Source: Mauremys mutica
Taxonomy: Eukaryota; Chordata; Testudines; Geoemydidae
Direction: 5' to 3'
DNA length: 64,000 nt
Assembly (NCBI RefSeq): GCF_020497125.1
Contig: NC_059075.1
Coordinates: 40,894,003 to 40,958,002, forward strand
Shown: positions 1 through 18,724 of the stretch, in pieces
Layout of the letters: every line of letters begins with the position of its first letter
Position numbering within the stretch: position 1 is the first letter of the stretch
Program-made: the position numbers and the translations under genes
Notes under the pieces: generated by a model
The model's database searches: none
What the model was told of the DNA's origin: nothing
Seen by the model: only the letters and a program-made list of their open reading frames with translations

Positions 1-660
1 ATTTGAAGCTAGGAGTCTTCCTATTGCAGAGGAAGAATATGGTACACACCCTCCTCACTTCATGTCATTCACCAGTGAGTGCTGGGTCAATTTTCAAAAG
101 CGCCGAAGTCTCATTGATTTTAATGAGACTTGGCCCCCAAGTTCCTAAGTCATTTTTTAAAATGGGACTTTGGTGCTTTTGAAAATGTTACCCTGTGTGA
201 TAAGGGATGGACAATCCAAAGTCCAATATACTGGCAGTTCTCAAGCAGCCTGATATCCATCCATTGAATACCTCAGTATCTCACTCTGAGCCCCCCTAGC
301 CCCTCTACTCCAGTTTTTAGAGATAAGAATTTACTCAGTGGGGATATGTAGGACCTATTCCAGTTGTGCAGCTTGGTGTAAAACAACAGAACACAGAAAT
401 GTCCATACTGGACAGCCCAGACCAGTGGGCCTTCTAGTCCACTATCTTGTCTTTGACAGTGGCCAATACCAAATACCTGAGAGAAAGTTCAAGAATAGTC
501 TTAATTTTTCACTATGAGTTATCTGTCCATAGGGAAAGTTTCTTTCTAACCCCTCATTCAGTGCTTGGGATCTGCTCTGAAGCAGGCAGGCGTATATCCC
601 TTCCTTTAAATAAATGAGAGAGAGAGAGAGAGAGAGGGAAAAAACAAAATAATTTTATTA
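1..660. other. Non-coding; foldback repeat and AG microsatellite
   Basis: At about 92-190 an inverted repeat pairs TTTTCAAAAGCGCC with GGTGCTTTTGAAAA, an old amniote foldback repeat whose relatives also occur near 8390-8470, 8970-9010 and 36420-36530. A GA/AG dinucleotide tract lies at about 615-636. No exon seen. Confidence 0.5.
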
Positions 661-1880
661 TTATTTATATTATTACATCTAATGTACCTGGGGCTGTTCT
701 TAGCCATCTAAATGTCCAATCCTGTTTTTAATCCTATGATGCTCTTGGCATCAGTGCTATTTTGTGGCAGTGAGTCCTACAGGTTAAGTATGCATCATAT
801 TAAAAAAAAAATCCTTTTCTGGATTTGAAATTTGTGGCTTTCCAATTTCATTAAATGTTGCTTTGTTCGTATGTGAGAGGACATGATTCACCATCTCTAG
901 GCTGTTCAATATTTTATATACCTCTATCATGTCCCTTCTTATTGCTCTTGTGGCTAAACCAGACAGTCCCCATATTATCAATCTCTTTTTACACAGAAAT
1001 CTGTCCAAGCCTTTCAGTCTTTCATTGCTTATCTTTGAAACCCCTTCTAGTTCGGCTATATTTTCTCCTTTAGATGGAGAGACCAGAACTGAACAGAGTA
1101 TTCTGGGTGAGGGCGTATCATTGATTTATTACAATGTCGTTATAAAACTGGCATTAAATATTGTCAACATTATTTTCCATTCCATTATTTATGCAAACTA
1201 ACATTGTTTGCGCTATGGCCACTGCACAGTAGTTCATATTACTCTTTCCCGTGTACATTATCTTGCATTTGTCAACACTGGATTTCCTCTGCCATGATGT
1301 TACTATTCACTCAGCTTTGCAAGGTCCTTCTGAAATTACTGAGTCATTTCTAATGTTGACTAACCAAAATAATTTCATGTCATTTGCAAATGTTGCCAGC
1401 TTACTGTTTGTTCCTCTTACAGATCACTGATAAATATACTAAGCACTGGCTCCAGCATGGAAACTTGAGGCATCCTATTTTTGGCATGGTGAAAATTGAT
1501 CATATATTTGTACTCTGTTTCCTGCCTCTTCACCACTCTCTGATCCATGACAGAATTTTACCCTATGATTCTAATTTACAGTGACTTCATTGAAGGGTTT
1601 TGGAAGCGCAAATGAATTGTTGGCCGAGTCATCCATATCTACAGTTTTGTTGATACATTCAAAGAACTTTAGAAGAGCATGATTTTTCTTTACAGAAGTT
1701 GTGCTGGTTAGTCCTAACATATCATGTTAATCTAGGTCTTTTATAGTTATCTTTTTAACTGTCATTTAAACCAGTTTACCTGGTACTGAAGTGTGGTTCA
1801 TTTGTCTGTAATTCCTAAGATCCCCCAGTATAGGTACATAATTTCTACTCTGTCTAGTAGCTCCTGCTGCTGGTCTTGCA
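660..1880 (-). mobile_element. Degraded CR1/L3-type LINE remnant
   Basis: Read on the minus strand, 1008-784 still shows a RRDMIEVYKILN-like segment, typical of the C-terminal end of LINE reverse-transcriptase ORFs. The surrounding sequence matches in style the 3' part of old amniote CR1/L3 copies. Many stops; dead. Confidence 0.5.
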
Positions 1881-2104
1881 CTCCCACTCCTCCTCCCGTT
1901 TCATTCCCAATCCTCAGCAAAACTTTTTGTTTTAATGTTTCCCCCACTTCTTGTTAAAGAACCACCACCTAGACTAGCAGTCTGGAGAATATCGTCCCTC
2001 CCTGTGTGGACCCTCATGACTACAGCCTGCCAATGCCACCATATAGTTGTTATTGGGTTGTGAATGAAAATGATGAACAATGTTCCTTTATCCTTTTCAA
2101 GCAA

Positions 2105-2330
2105 CCAGACTCAGCGTTAGAGAAGAGAATGGCGTGTCAGGAGACCTAGGTTCATTTTTTCTGTCACAGACTTCCTGTATGAACTTGGGATGTCACTTCC
2201 TTTTTCTGTCTCAGTTTCCCATCTGTAAAAAAAGAAGTTAATCCTCACCTAGTTCATGGAGGTAGGAGGGTGTGAGGCTTTATTTGTAAAGTGCTTTGTA
2301 GCCCTCCGACAATGCTATACAGATGGAAAG
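2105..2330 (+). repeat. MIR-like ancient SINE
   Basis: Core pattern: CAGGAGACCTAGGTTC, then a CTGTATGAACTTGGG-like stretch, TCTCAGTTTCCCATCTGTAAAA, ending with GTAAAGTGCTTTG. This order is characteristic of MIR elements found in all amniotes. Confidence 0.7.
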
Positions 2331-5160
2331 CTTTGCCGCTGCCCCCTTGTATGGCTTTAATCTTGTGGAGCTTCTGGCCTGCTCCTGCCAGATTTGCACC
2401 AATTTTGGTTTTTTTGCTTAAAACATTTAAGTTAAATTTAATGTTGGTGGAAGTTGCTAAATGAACAGACCCAGGGTCTGAGAACTGTTTTTACCCCCCC
2501 CCCCCCAGGGCAGATGCAGTGGCAAGGCTAGTTTCCTTCTCACTCCCAGTGTGCCTTTGAGGGACAAGTACTAGGAGGGAGAGGGGAGTTGAGTCTCCAG
2601 GGCCCACTCAGTGCTTGACCTCTCTGCAGAGACTGCCAAAAAGGGGGCTAATTTGTCAGGTGTTTTTTCTTATGTGGTCACCTGTCCAGAACAAACAGGG
2701 TTACGGGCAGCCCTCTTTATCATCTTGATAGTGGATGGATGCATTTGATGTCTCCAGATCATGTTGCCATGATAGAGTGGCTACATCACTTACCTGACAT
2801 CTGATTGTTTATGCCGTCAAAAGCCACATGCCAGAAGATCTGTCCACTAAGAACCAATTTGAGATCCCAGCACATTTCATATAGGGCACTGACCAGTTGT
2901 TGGATGGTGTGCCACTTCCTGGTGGTACCCACAGTTCTGAGGCACCTCTCTATCACCTGCCCTTAGTCAGTGTGAGGAAGCCATAGGCCAGTCCTCAACT
3001 CCATGGGCAATGCAAATACTTCCCTCTAGGCCTCGCAGGCCCCACTGTCACTCTGCAGGTTAGTGATTGGGACACCCCAGCCCTCAAGCCCTCGGAATGT
3101 TTCCCTGGAGTGTCCAGCCTGTTTCACTGGACATTTGCAGCATTCACAGATTGGCTGCTTCCAAAGAAACAGTACAACCCAGCTTATCAGTTCCACCTCA
3201 GATCATGGCTCTGCTTAACATGCAGCACTTGTACTTGATTTCACTATAAACAAATCTCACTTTATTTAACAAAACATAGAGATTCGAGTAATAACAAGTA
3301 GAAATATTGAAAACAAATGGTTACATATAAAATAAAATTTTAACATGCATTCTAGAGATAATTAGCAAGATATTCTCATGTCTTATAGAATGTTGCTTGT
3401 TGCTTACCCCAAAATCCTTCTCACAGTGCTTTACAGCCAGGCTGGCTGTGACCCCCCTTTTCATAAGATAAAATCGCTGTTAGCATGCCTTCTACATGAA
3501 GAAACCTGTGTGTCTCTTTGCTCCCACAAGAGATATCAGTCTCATGCTTTGTCTTCATTCATAAACAAGACACCCTCCCGCTCATTGTTTTTTCCTATAG
3601 ATTTTTTTTTCTTTCTCTCTCTCTTATGCGGCAGGTGGCTCAGTATGGCCGGACATAGAGAGAAACATCTATTATCTCCTGCCTGGAAGGAACATGTCAG
3701 AGGTTTCTCACCTCCTGGTGACCTGCCTTAACTCCCAATTCTGACTAACATAATTTTCAGTATAGATACATAACTCCTTAAATATTATCTGTACATACAT
3801 TTCACAATGATTATGTTGACCAGTGGGCTACTGGCTCTTGGTAGAGACCTCGTATGCCACCCTTTGGTGAACCCTTCTTGTGTATTATGCAGTTATCCAC
3901 TCCAAGGAACCCTTGGAAAACCTTGTGTACTCCTGTGCCCTCCGTCAGCGGGTGCCAAGAGATCCCAGGGTCACATGTGATAATGCTTTTGGTCACCACC
4001 AGTGAAGGCTTGATTTGAACTGAGTACTAGAGAACTCATTACCAATTCTTGAGCCATTCCTCCCTACTAATTCTGTTTTCTGCATTATTGTTTGATTAGT
4101 TGTAATGCAGTATCATCCAGAGGCCCCTATCAGGATCAGGGCCGCATTGTGATGGACATAGTACAAACATATATAGAGATAGCCGGAGGGTCATGCTGGA
4201 GTGGACTGTTCTTATGGATAGTGCAGAAGATCCAATGGCAAGGCACTGACACTCTTGCTTTGAGGCTGATCTGATGGATATGTTTGTTTATGGGTATGAA
4301 GTAGGCCCATTAAATCCAGTTTGTGCAAAATCATCCCATTAATACTACAGTGAGTTTTGCTCATTGTGGGCAATTTGTCCAAAGAATACAAGGTTCTGAA
4401 TCACGTTGCTTTCTCAATGGGCTAAGACAGAGGACTTAGACCAAAGAGAGCCATCTTGTTAAATCACAGGTATGGAACTGATAGCTGTTGCCCATAAATA
4501 ATACAGCCTGTTTTCTCTTCCCAGCACCTTCCCCTGGTTTGACCTGACAACTGTACAAATGAAGGAGTCTCCCTTCAGTCAGCTCCTAGCAAGGAGTGTG
4601 CTTCTCCAGAACCATCTTACTTTGTTGTACTGTACCTCCTTTGGAGTTTTGCTTGCAAAGAGTGGAGGGATGGCCAGCAGTGGCCTCTGGCAGCAGACTA
4701 TCTTCTCTTTCTGCCGCAGCAGATCCCAGTATGGTGCTGGATCATGAGTCAATGTCCACCCACAACTGCTATTGATGTGACTTGGAAAGAAGACCCAGGG
4801 GATGTTCCTAACACTGATTCTGAAGCTTCATACAGTATAACCACAGTGTGATTCCAAAACCTCCAGGGATGGAACTGCTTTGCTAAAGTTTAATGCTGAA
4901 GAGAACTGTGGCAGAGATTAAGATCCCTTTCCTACCAGTTCCCATTGTAGGATCCATATGGTTGTGTGTGGTGGAGGAATGTACTGTGAGGACTTTGTCC
5001 TGCAGTGGAAAGGAAAAAGCTGGAATGGCATGTAAACCTTTACCTGACCATCACCCACAGCACAAACCAACTGCAAAGTAGTAGGCAAATTAAACAGTGA
5101 AAACAAATAGCATTCCTGACTCATAATTCTGACATATCGGCAAGCTGCCCAACTTGTATC
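2330..5160. other. Non-coding intergenic stretch with possible LTR debris
   Basis: No exon with sensible splice sites was recognised on either strand. A poly-C run is at about 2493-2507. About 3240-3500 is AT-rich and resembles the LTR-like repeats seen near 32.0 kb. About 4120-4170 looks like an old amniote repeat also seen at 38490-38570. NOXRED1, the expected next gene left of SAMD15, was looked for and not seen. Confidence 0.4.
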
Positions 5161-5165
5161 CATTG

Positions 5166-5590
5166 TGATGGGGCAAGGCCAGATGGCTATAGAAAAGTAG
5201 TGGGAGACAGATATATTAGCCCCAGGCTAAACAAATCCCTGTTACTAGGATAAATAAATAGCAGCTGCTCCAGGTCAATTAAGACACCTGGGGCCAATTA
5301 AGATCTTTCCAGAAGGCAGGGAAGATAGCTAGGTTGATTGGGACACCTGAAGCCAATTAGGGGCTGGCTGAAACTAGCTAAAAGCCTCCCATTCAGTAAG
5401 TTAGGCACGTGTGTCAGGAGCTGTAGGAGGAAACCATGCTGTTGGAGGAACTAAGCATTTCAAATCCATATCAGGTGCAAGGAAGGAGGCCCTGAGATAA
5501 CAGGGAAGGAGATATTGAGTGGGGGCTGCTGTGGGGAAGTAGCCCAGGGAATTGTACACGTCCTATTTCCAAAAAGTCAGCTACCATAGC
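5166..5590 (+). mobile_element. LTR-like repeat, turtle type (partial)
   Basis: Begins TGTGATGGGGCAAGGCCAG and runs through ATATTAGCCCCAGGCTAA and GGAAGTAGCCCAGGGA, a repeat I associate with LTR elements in turtle genomes. The right end is cut off where a DNA transposon fragment begins. Family not assigned. Confidence 0.5.
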
Positions 5591-5595
5591 TGCTA

Positions 5596-5995
5596 CTACA
5601 GTAACTCTTCACTTAAAGTCGTCCCAGTTAATGTTGTTACATTGCTGATTAGGAAACATGTTCGTTTAAAGTTGTGTAATGCTCCCTTTTAATGTCACAG
5701 ACGCCTGCTTTGTCCTGCTTGCAGGAAGAGCAGCCCGTTGCAGCAAGCTGTTGGGGGCTTGGAACCAGGGTGAACTGGCAGCCCCCTATCAGCTCCCTTG
5801 TTTCCTGTGCAGCAGCTGCCTGCAGTTCAGCTGTGTCCCTCCCCCCACTCCCATGTGCTGCTCCTGCCCTCTGCCTTGGAGCTGCTCCCTGAGACTCTTG
5901 CTTGCTATGCAGGGGGAGGGAAGAAAGAGGGGGGCTAATGTCAGGGTGTCCCCCTTCCCCCTGCACCCCGCTTACCCCATCTTCCATTGAGCAGT
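5596..5995 (+). mobile_element. Fragment of the TACAGTAACTC terminal-repeat DNA transposon
   Basis: Starts TACAGTAACTCTTCACTTAA and follows the same course as the left part of the longer copy at 21071-22201, including GTTTAAAGTTGTG and a C-rich middle. The right terminal repeat is missing. Confidence 0.65.
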
Positions 5996-6055
5996 GGGGA
6001 CAGACCAGGACTCAGGACGGAGGGAGCTTGCAGTAGCTGCCGATCAGCAAGCTGA

Positions 6056-6250
6056 TCTAACTATATATAACTAAACTATTGTTGTATGTAAAGTAAATAA
6101 GGTTTTAAAAATATTTAAGAAGTTTCATTTAAATTAAATTAAAATGCAGAGCCTCCCGGACTGGTGGCCAGGACCCGGGCAGTGTGAGTGCCACTGAAAA
6201 TCAGCTCACATGCAGCCTTCGGCACCTGTGCCATAGGTTGCCTACCCCTG
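6056..6250 (+). mobile_element. Right half of a non-autonomous hAT element
   Basis: Matches the right two thirds of the full copy at about 32336-32629: ACTAAACTATTGTTGTATG through CCTACCCCTG at the terminus. The left part is absent here; a left half lies inverted at 6454-6590. Confidence 0.7.
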
Positions 6251-6453
6251 CTCTAGTCTTTGCCATTACAGATCCAGCTGACCTTGTTCACTACTCCACA
6301 CAGAAATAAGTTTAAAGAGTTAAGTGATGTATATAATAATTGCCTTATGATCCCGTGCCTTATGTTGTAAAGGATCTCAAGGTGCTTTACAAACTATATA
6401 ATGCAGGAATCCCTTTCCTCATTGAGAGAAGGATCATGCAATGCAAAGTGGAT

Positions 6454-6590
6454 ATATAAGTCTATATATTAACTTATAGAAGGAGACCTTCTAAAAACGT
6501 TAAAATGTATTACTGGCATGTGAAAACTTAAATTAGAGTGAATAAATGAAGACTCGGCACACCACTACTGAAAGGTTGCCGACCCCTGGA
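6454..6590 (-). mobile_element. Left half of the same hAT family, inverted
   Basis: Reverse complement of the left part of the copy at 32336: CTTCTAAAAACGTTAAAATG, then GAATAAATGAAGACTCGGC, ending GCCGACCCCTG. It could be an independent truncated copy or the product of an inversion within one insertion. Confidence 0.65.
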
Positions 6591-6933
6591 CTAGAGTTTG
6601 GGGGAAAGCCTTATAATCTATCACCTGATCTTGAGGAAAGCGGGTGTCAATGAAAGGTGATTAAGATTTATCTATGGTCTTGGTGATAACATGTGAAGTA
6701 GCAGCAGTTGACAGGTATTCAAACATGACTGAGCCACACAGAACTCCGGCAATGGGGAAAAAAGGGAACCTTTAGGATAATGTAACCGAACTAAGGAGTT
6801 CAGCACCTGGCAATATCCCAGAGGGGTTTCTTTAGGAGTAGAAGTTTAAATGGCAAGCGTGTTCAAGGGAGGGACTGTGCATGGCTGAGCATACTCTCAG
6901 CACTAAACAAATCACAGTATCGATGTGCCTTTC

Positions 6934-6939
6934 TTTAAT
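6934..6939 (-). terminator. Candidate SAMD15 polyadenylation signal (ATTAAA)
   Basis: ATTAAA on the minus strand, 72 bp after the SAMD15 stop codon. It is the nearest signal variant downstream; use is inferred. Confidence 0.45.
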
Positions 6940-6948
6940 CCGGAGGAT

Positions 6949-7010
6949 GGAATTGTAGCTTCTTGAACAAAGAAGGTGAGGGCGTCTGCTTCCACAGCAG
7001 TCTGGGCTTT
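6949..7010 (-). repeat. Diverged tandem duplicate of the SAMD15 terminal exon
   Basis: Just past the SAMD15 stop, the segment repeats part of the last coding exon. Shared blocks in order: GGAATTGTAGC, TTCTTG(A/G)ACAAA, GAAGGTGAGGGC, and a GGGCTTT/GGAGCTTT block. Two internal pieces of about 20 and 6 bases are missing relative to 7020-7105. It lies in the predicted 3' UTR. Confidence 0.6.
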
Positions 7011-13825
<6,815 letters not shown>

Positions 13826-14175
13826 CTTGGGCGGCTACGCCCCGCCATAGAGCCATAGCAACGCGTCGGAACAGTCTCCATGGAGACCTCCACTTCCGGG
13901 CGTCTGGCAGCTATTTCCTTCCCCGCCGGGTCCGGCCCCTCGTGTTACTGAAGCGCCGTCGTGCCGAGCAGCCCCCTCCCGCCGCTGGGCATGCGCCGTG
14001 GAACTGTTCTGGGGCAGGCCCGAGCCGGGGGGCGATAGGCGCGCGGCGCCCAGGCGGTCTGCCCTCGGCTCTTTCCGCCCAGGCTCGGCTCTTTCCGCCG
14101 GCGCCGTTTCCGCCTCTGGCCGCTGCTGACAGCTTCGGATCTTTCCGCCGCCTCGTCCCCCCTCGCCAGCTGCTC
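13826..14175. promoter_or_regulatory. Shared bidirectional promoter of SAMD15 and TMED8
   Basis: 350 bp lie between the two start codons, inside a GC- and CpG-rich island that runs from about 13470 to 14560. Visible motifs: the 14-bp perfect palindrome GTCTCCATGGAGAC (13874-13887), similar to an RFX X-box; ACTTCCGG (13892-13899), an ETS/GABP-type site; GCATGCGC (13989-13996), an NRF1-like core; and four TTTCCGCC copies at 14072, 14092, 14107 and 14142 in the probable TMED8 5' UTR. No TATA box is seen. Motif roles are inferred from known consensus sequences. Confidence 0.75.
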
Positions 14176-17100
14176 ATGTCGGAGGTGCTGGTGGCTGCCG
14201 CCGGCTCCTGCTTCGAGCCCCCCGCGGCTGGGGAGCCAGGAGGCCGCCGCTGCTCCGTGTCCGAGGGGGACGCGCAGGGCCGCCGCTCACCTCCTGTTCC
14301 GCCTTCTGAGACCCCAGGTACTGGCGGGCACCGGGACGCGCCTCCCGCACTTGGACCCCGGGGCGCGGGCTCTTGCTGCTCCCCGCTCCGGTCCCTCGGG
14401 TGTATTGGCCGCTGCGCTCGGGGGCTGGGGGCTGGAGGAGTTGCTGCGGGGCTGCAGGCCGCGGCTGAGGGACACCGGCTGAGACTCGTGTGCACGGGGT
14501 GTGGCAGCCCAGTAGCGCCCCCCCGCGAGAGCACCGCGGGTTGACGGTGTTCCTTCCCTCCCTCCATCTCGCCTGCTCTCCCCTCTCCTAGGGTGGTATC
14601 TGCGGTGCTTGCCAGGCAGCCAAGGAAGTACAGTGCCTGTTACACCGCAAGGAGCAGCAATAGGGAGGGTGAGCTGGGAGTGGGAGCTTCCGAAGGGGAT
14701 TTAGGAGCGTTACCGCCAGTAACAAGGTAGTCCGCTTTCTCTCCACTTATGCTATTGCTGCAAAATCGGAGCTTTCTGCAGCTGCTACTTCCTAGCACAC
14801 TGTTTTCAGTACCCATCTTTAGAACCGGGTTGGCTGAGGGCTTGGGAAGAAGTTAACAAAGCTGCTGCTGACCTCTTTTGAGGTCTAAGGGTATGTCTAC
14901 ACTGCGTAGCCTAGCCTGTGATGGTATAGTTATGTCAGCACAGTCCCCTAGGCTATGTCTACACTACAGATGCTATGCTGACATAGCCCACTAGTATAGA
15001 CACACCCCATGGAAGGAGCCTTTCTGTCAGTGTAGGAACACACCTTCCAGAATGATGATGTCTATGTCAACAGAAGTCTTTTTCCATCATAGCTGAAACT
15101 ACACTGTGGACTTTTGTTGGGTTCCAAACCCATATGTGTTGGGTTTTTTCCACACCCCTCACTGACGTACCAATGCCGACATAACTGTTAAGCATAGACC
15201 AAGCCTAACTTGCCTCTTGATTGATACAGTTGTTTATCAGTAGTTGGTTTCCAATAGCCTCTATTCCTAAGGGTACTGGGTTGTTTCTCTGTTCCCTAGT
15301 GTACCAGCTGCTTTATATTTAGAGAAATGTACTATGCTGTAAGCATTGCCTCATGTAAGGGAAATAATAATAACTTTGATTTGCTTAAGTTCCTAGCACT
15401 TTGGTCTCCAGGCACCAGTAAAGACTCCACTACAATCTTTAGACTAACAAAGCAATACAGCTCATTACAGGGAACCAATTAAGTTTGTTCGTTTTTCGTT
15501 TGTTTTTTAAAAAGTAACATTGTTTAGTGTAGGGTTAAGACTTGAGATTCCTGGATTCTAATTACATTTTTGCCACTGATTGACTGCATAACCTGAGCAA
15601 GACAATTCCCCTCTCTTTGCCTTATTTTTTTCATATGTAAAATGTGGCTAGTAATATTGACCTTTCCCCTGGGCTTATGAGATTTATTAAATGTTTGCTT
15701 AGCACAGTGGACTAAAATGCACCGTAGACATGCAAAATGTTTAATACCTGATGTGAAATCGAAGTCTCCTGCCATTGTGGTACCTAACCTGCTATGGAGT
15801 TGAGTGTGGTAAGAGCTGCTGATCACAACCCATGTGCCACCTCAAGAGGATAGGATGCTGGGCCTCAGTTTGAAGGGCCTGTGAGTCTAGAATTTTTCTC
15901 CTTTGAACTACACACAGAGAATGTCTGTGGCATCCTTGAGAGCAAACCTTGTGATGTTTGTTTTCTCTCTGACTCTGCTGAGTGGGTGGCTTATTACTAT
16001 ATGTGTGCAAGGAATATTCTCTTTCCACCGCCACCTTCCTATCTGCTGTCTTGGTCTCAACTTCTTTATTTTGTTATATGCAATGGTGTTTTAACCATGT
16101 TGGTCCCAGGATATGAGAGACAAGGTGGGTGAGGTCCTATCTCTTATTGGACCGACTTTTATTGGGGAAAAATACAAGTTTTTGAGCTTAGACAGAGTTG
16201 TTCTTTAGACCTTCAGAAGAGCTCTGTGTAAGCTCAAAAGCTTGTTTCTTTCAACAAGTGGGTCCAATAAAATAGATTACCTCACCCACCTTGTCTCACT
16301 TTATTTTGTTATAGGCATTTCTGCATAAGGTGTTTACTATCTAAACACAGTAGTATCTATAATCTCCCTCTAGTTCTCCGGAACTTCAGACATGTTCTCT
16401 TCCCTACTCTCCCCAGACTAGCGCACTCCCTCATTTACTTCTCCTTTAATGTCCCCTTTTAAAAACCTCCTTATCTCTTTAGTTTAGTTCATGACTGTGC
16501 GAAGCGTTTTGTAATCCTGTGTCAGGTCACCAGATGAAAAATTTCTCCCCACAACCAGACTCGGGAGCGTGGGACTTGCCTGATTTAGCTTATCTGTCAC
16601 TGCCAAATTGAGTCATATGACACGCAGTCTTGCTGGCTGTTGCTTTTTCAAGCCATATTTTCTCCAGCCCTTAGCAGTAAAATGTTCTCACATTGGTTAC
16701 CAGGTAGAAGAGAAGTTCTAGCTGTGCAGTAACTTCAACAGTTGTCGAATCATGAGAATGACGGATATAAAAGATCTGCTAGGTTCCCTCTAAGCTGTTG
16801 CAGGGGGAGGGGCATGAAGTATTGTTTCCTGCTGTATTCTGTAGCAATTGAGATCTAGGCTGTTCAGTCTTTGTAGGCAAGGAAGTTCCTTTTAGGTAAT
16901 CTCCTTTGGAGAATCTTAGGGGGGGCCAGAATAGGAACGCATGAGCAATAAATTAAAAAAGTCAACCTTGTCTATTGCTCTGCTTATGAAGTTTGAGTGA
17001 ATAGAATTATTTCTCCATTACACAAGTCATACCACTCCTCAGATTTTGAGACTTATTCAGATCCCAAATATAATATACTTTAATGAGTTTACTTTCCAAT

Positions 17101-18669
17101 AAAAGGTTCTTAACATCTCCCATAATTTAGAAAAAAAGAGCATGAACAGATAATAAGCATAAAGATGAATATTTGTTTGGCTCCTAAATCCAAACGAAAC
17201 ATTATAAGCTTGGGAAAGTGGGTTTCAATCCATTTCTTGGTGGAAAAATGCTTTCCTTTAAAAGCAACAAAACAAATACCTCAACCCTGGTACTAATTGG
17301 TCCCCTTGTTTGTTCTTGGCAGAAGAGAGGAATGGGCCTTAGACTAGCCTTTCTTCTCCTCTTTAAAATCAGTTCCTCTAGATCAGATTGCAGAAGATTG
17401 GCAATGGGGTATGATGCCTGGACTGTTCCTGTTCTGTGGATCAGAGGCCTTTAATGTATGGGGCTATTCATCTGCTTTCTTTCACCAGCATCAAATTCCC
17501 TCTATGAAAAACAAGTAAAAGAGAATTCTTACTGTAATGCTCAACTTTAAAAATCTGTGTAATTGAGAGCCTGTCAGTGCCCAATTAATGATCTTCTATG
17601 GGTAATGGAAGCAGACAGCAAGACTGTAGAGCATGCACTGGAGTCATGTGGGGACAGAGCTTGCCCTGGGTTCTGGAGACTAGTGGGAAACCTGGAGCCT
17701 ACATCTGAACAGAAATTTGTTTTGATTGATCCCTATGTCCTCTGTCAGAAACTGTTATCTTTTCCCAAACCCTCCACTTAAGGCCATTGAAAGGATTAAA
17801 AACCCTTTCTGTCTGCTGTGGGGGAGGGATAGCATACAGCACAGAAGGTTGCCAGGCCCAGCTTTAGGCTGCAAGGCTGCATGACCTTGGTGACTCTGGA
17901 TAGCTAGAATTTTGCTTTATTGTCTGCACAGTCTCAGAAATTAAAAGCTGTTTCATCTTCTCTCCATCTTCCACCCATTGCTAGAGAATGAAGATTCAAC
18001 CCCAAAACCAGAATCTGCATCCCAGACAGTTGCCTCATCAGTGTCCGAGGCCTCTCAGTGCAGGTAGGAAAAGATTTTTGTGTGATGACCCACATTAAAT
18101 GTTCCTCAACATCAGGGAAATTGAGGATAATCGGTCTCTTTCCCCCCCCCCCCCCCGCCCCTTCTGGATCAGCGGTGTCTGGCAGCTGTTCCTCTCCAGG
18201 GCATTGGAGACCTCAACTTTCTGTTTTCAGGTTCTGTACACTGTAGACGATATTGGAAGAGCTATTCATCTTGACTTGGGGTTATTTTAATGCTTATAAA
18301 ATAGTAAAATGTAACCCGTGACTCACCTCAGGTTATTTGGATCACAGAGCTAACTAACTTCCAACAGGAAATTGTCTGAGCTCTGGCTGAAGGATATTTT
18401 TAATAATTAAAAAAATATTCTCACTGTATCTAATCCCCAAGGAAGTTGGACCGGAAACCTGCTTTTTTGCTGCTGCTTTTTCAGTAACATTTATAGTCTG
18501 AATATCAATTGTTTGATTTATTATTGGAGGCTTGCCGGTGAGCATTTGGCTGCACGCGTCCCAGCTTTTGTTGAGGTATTTGTGAACATTAGAGTTGCAC
18601 ACATTCAGCTTTTCTCTAAAACTGTTGAAGGTTTTGTCTTAACCTTCCCTTTCCTATCCCCAAAAAACA

Positions 18670-18724
<55 letters not shown>

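Larger units (their letters stand above)
14318..17984. other. TMED8 intron 1
   Basis: Starts in the CpG island. Contains a terminal-repeat element (14886-15207), a clear MIR at about 15525-15690, and the foldback element at 16117-16297. No additional exon recognised. Confidence 0.6.

Noticed and set aside
3378..3731. Open frame of 117 codons left of SAMD15
   Set aside because: Lies in repeat-like DNA, with poly-Phe from a T-rich run; no family recognised and no conserved pattern. Considered and dropped as a NOXRED1 exon.
13911..14567. Open frame of 218 codons on the minus strand
   Set aside because: Antisense to TMED8 exon 1, rich in Arg/Pro/Gly, with no splice partner or recognised similarity.
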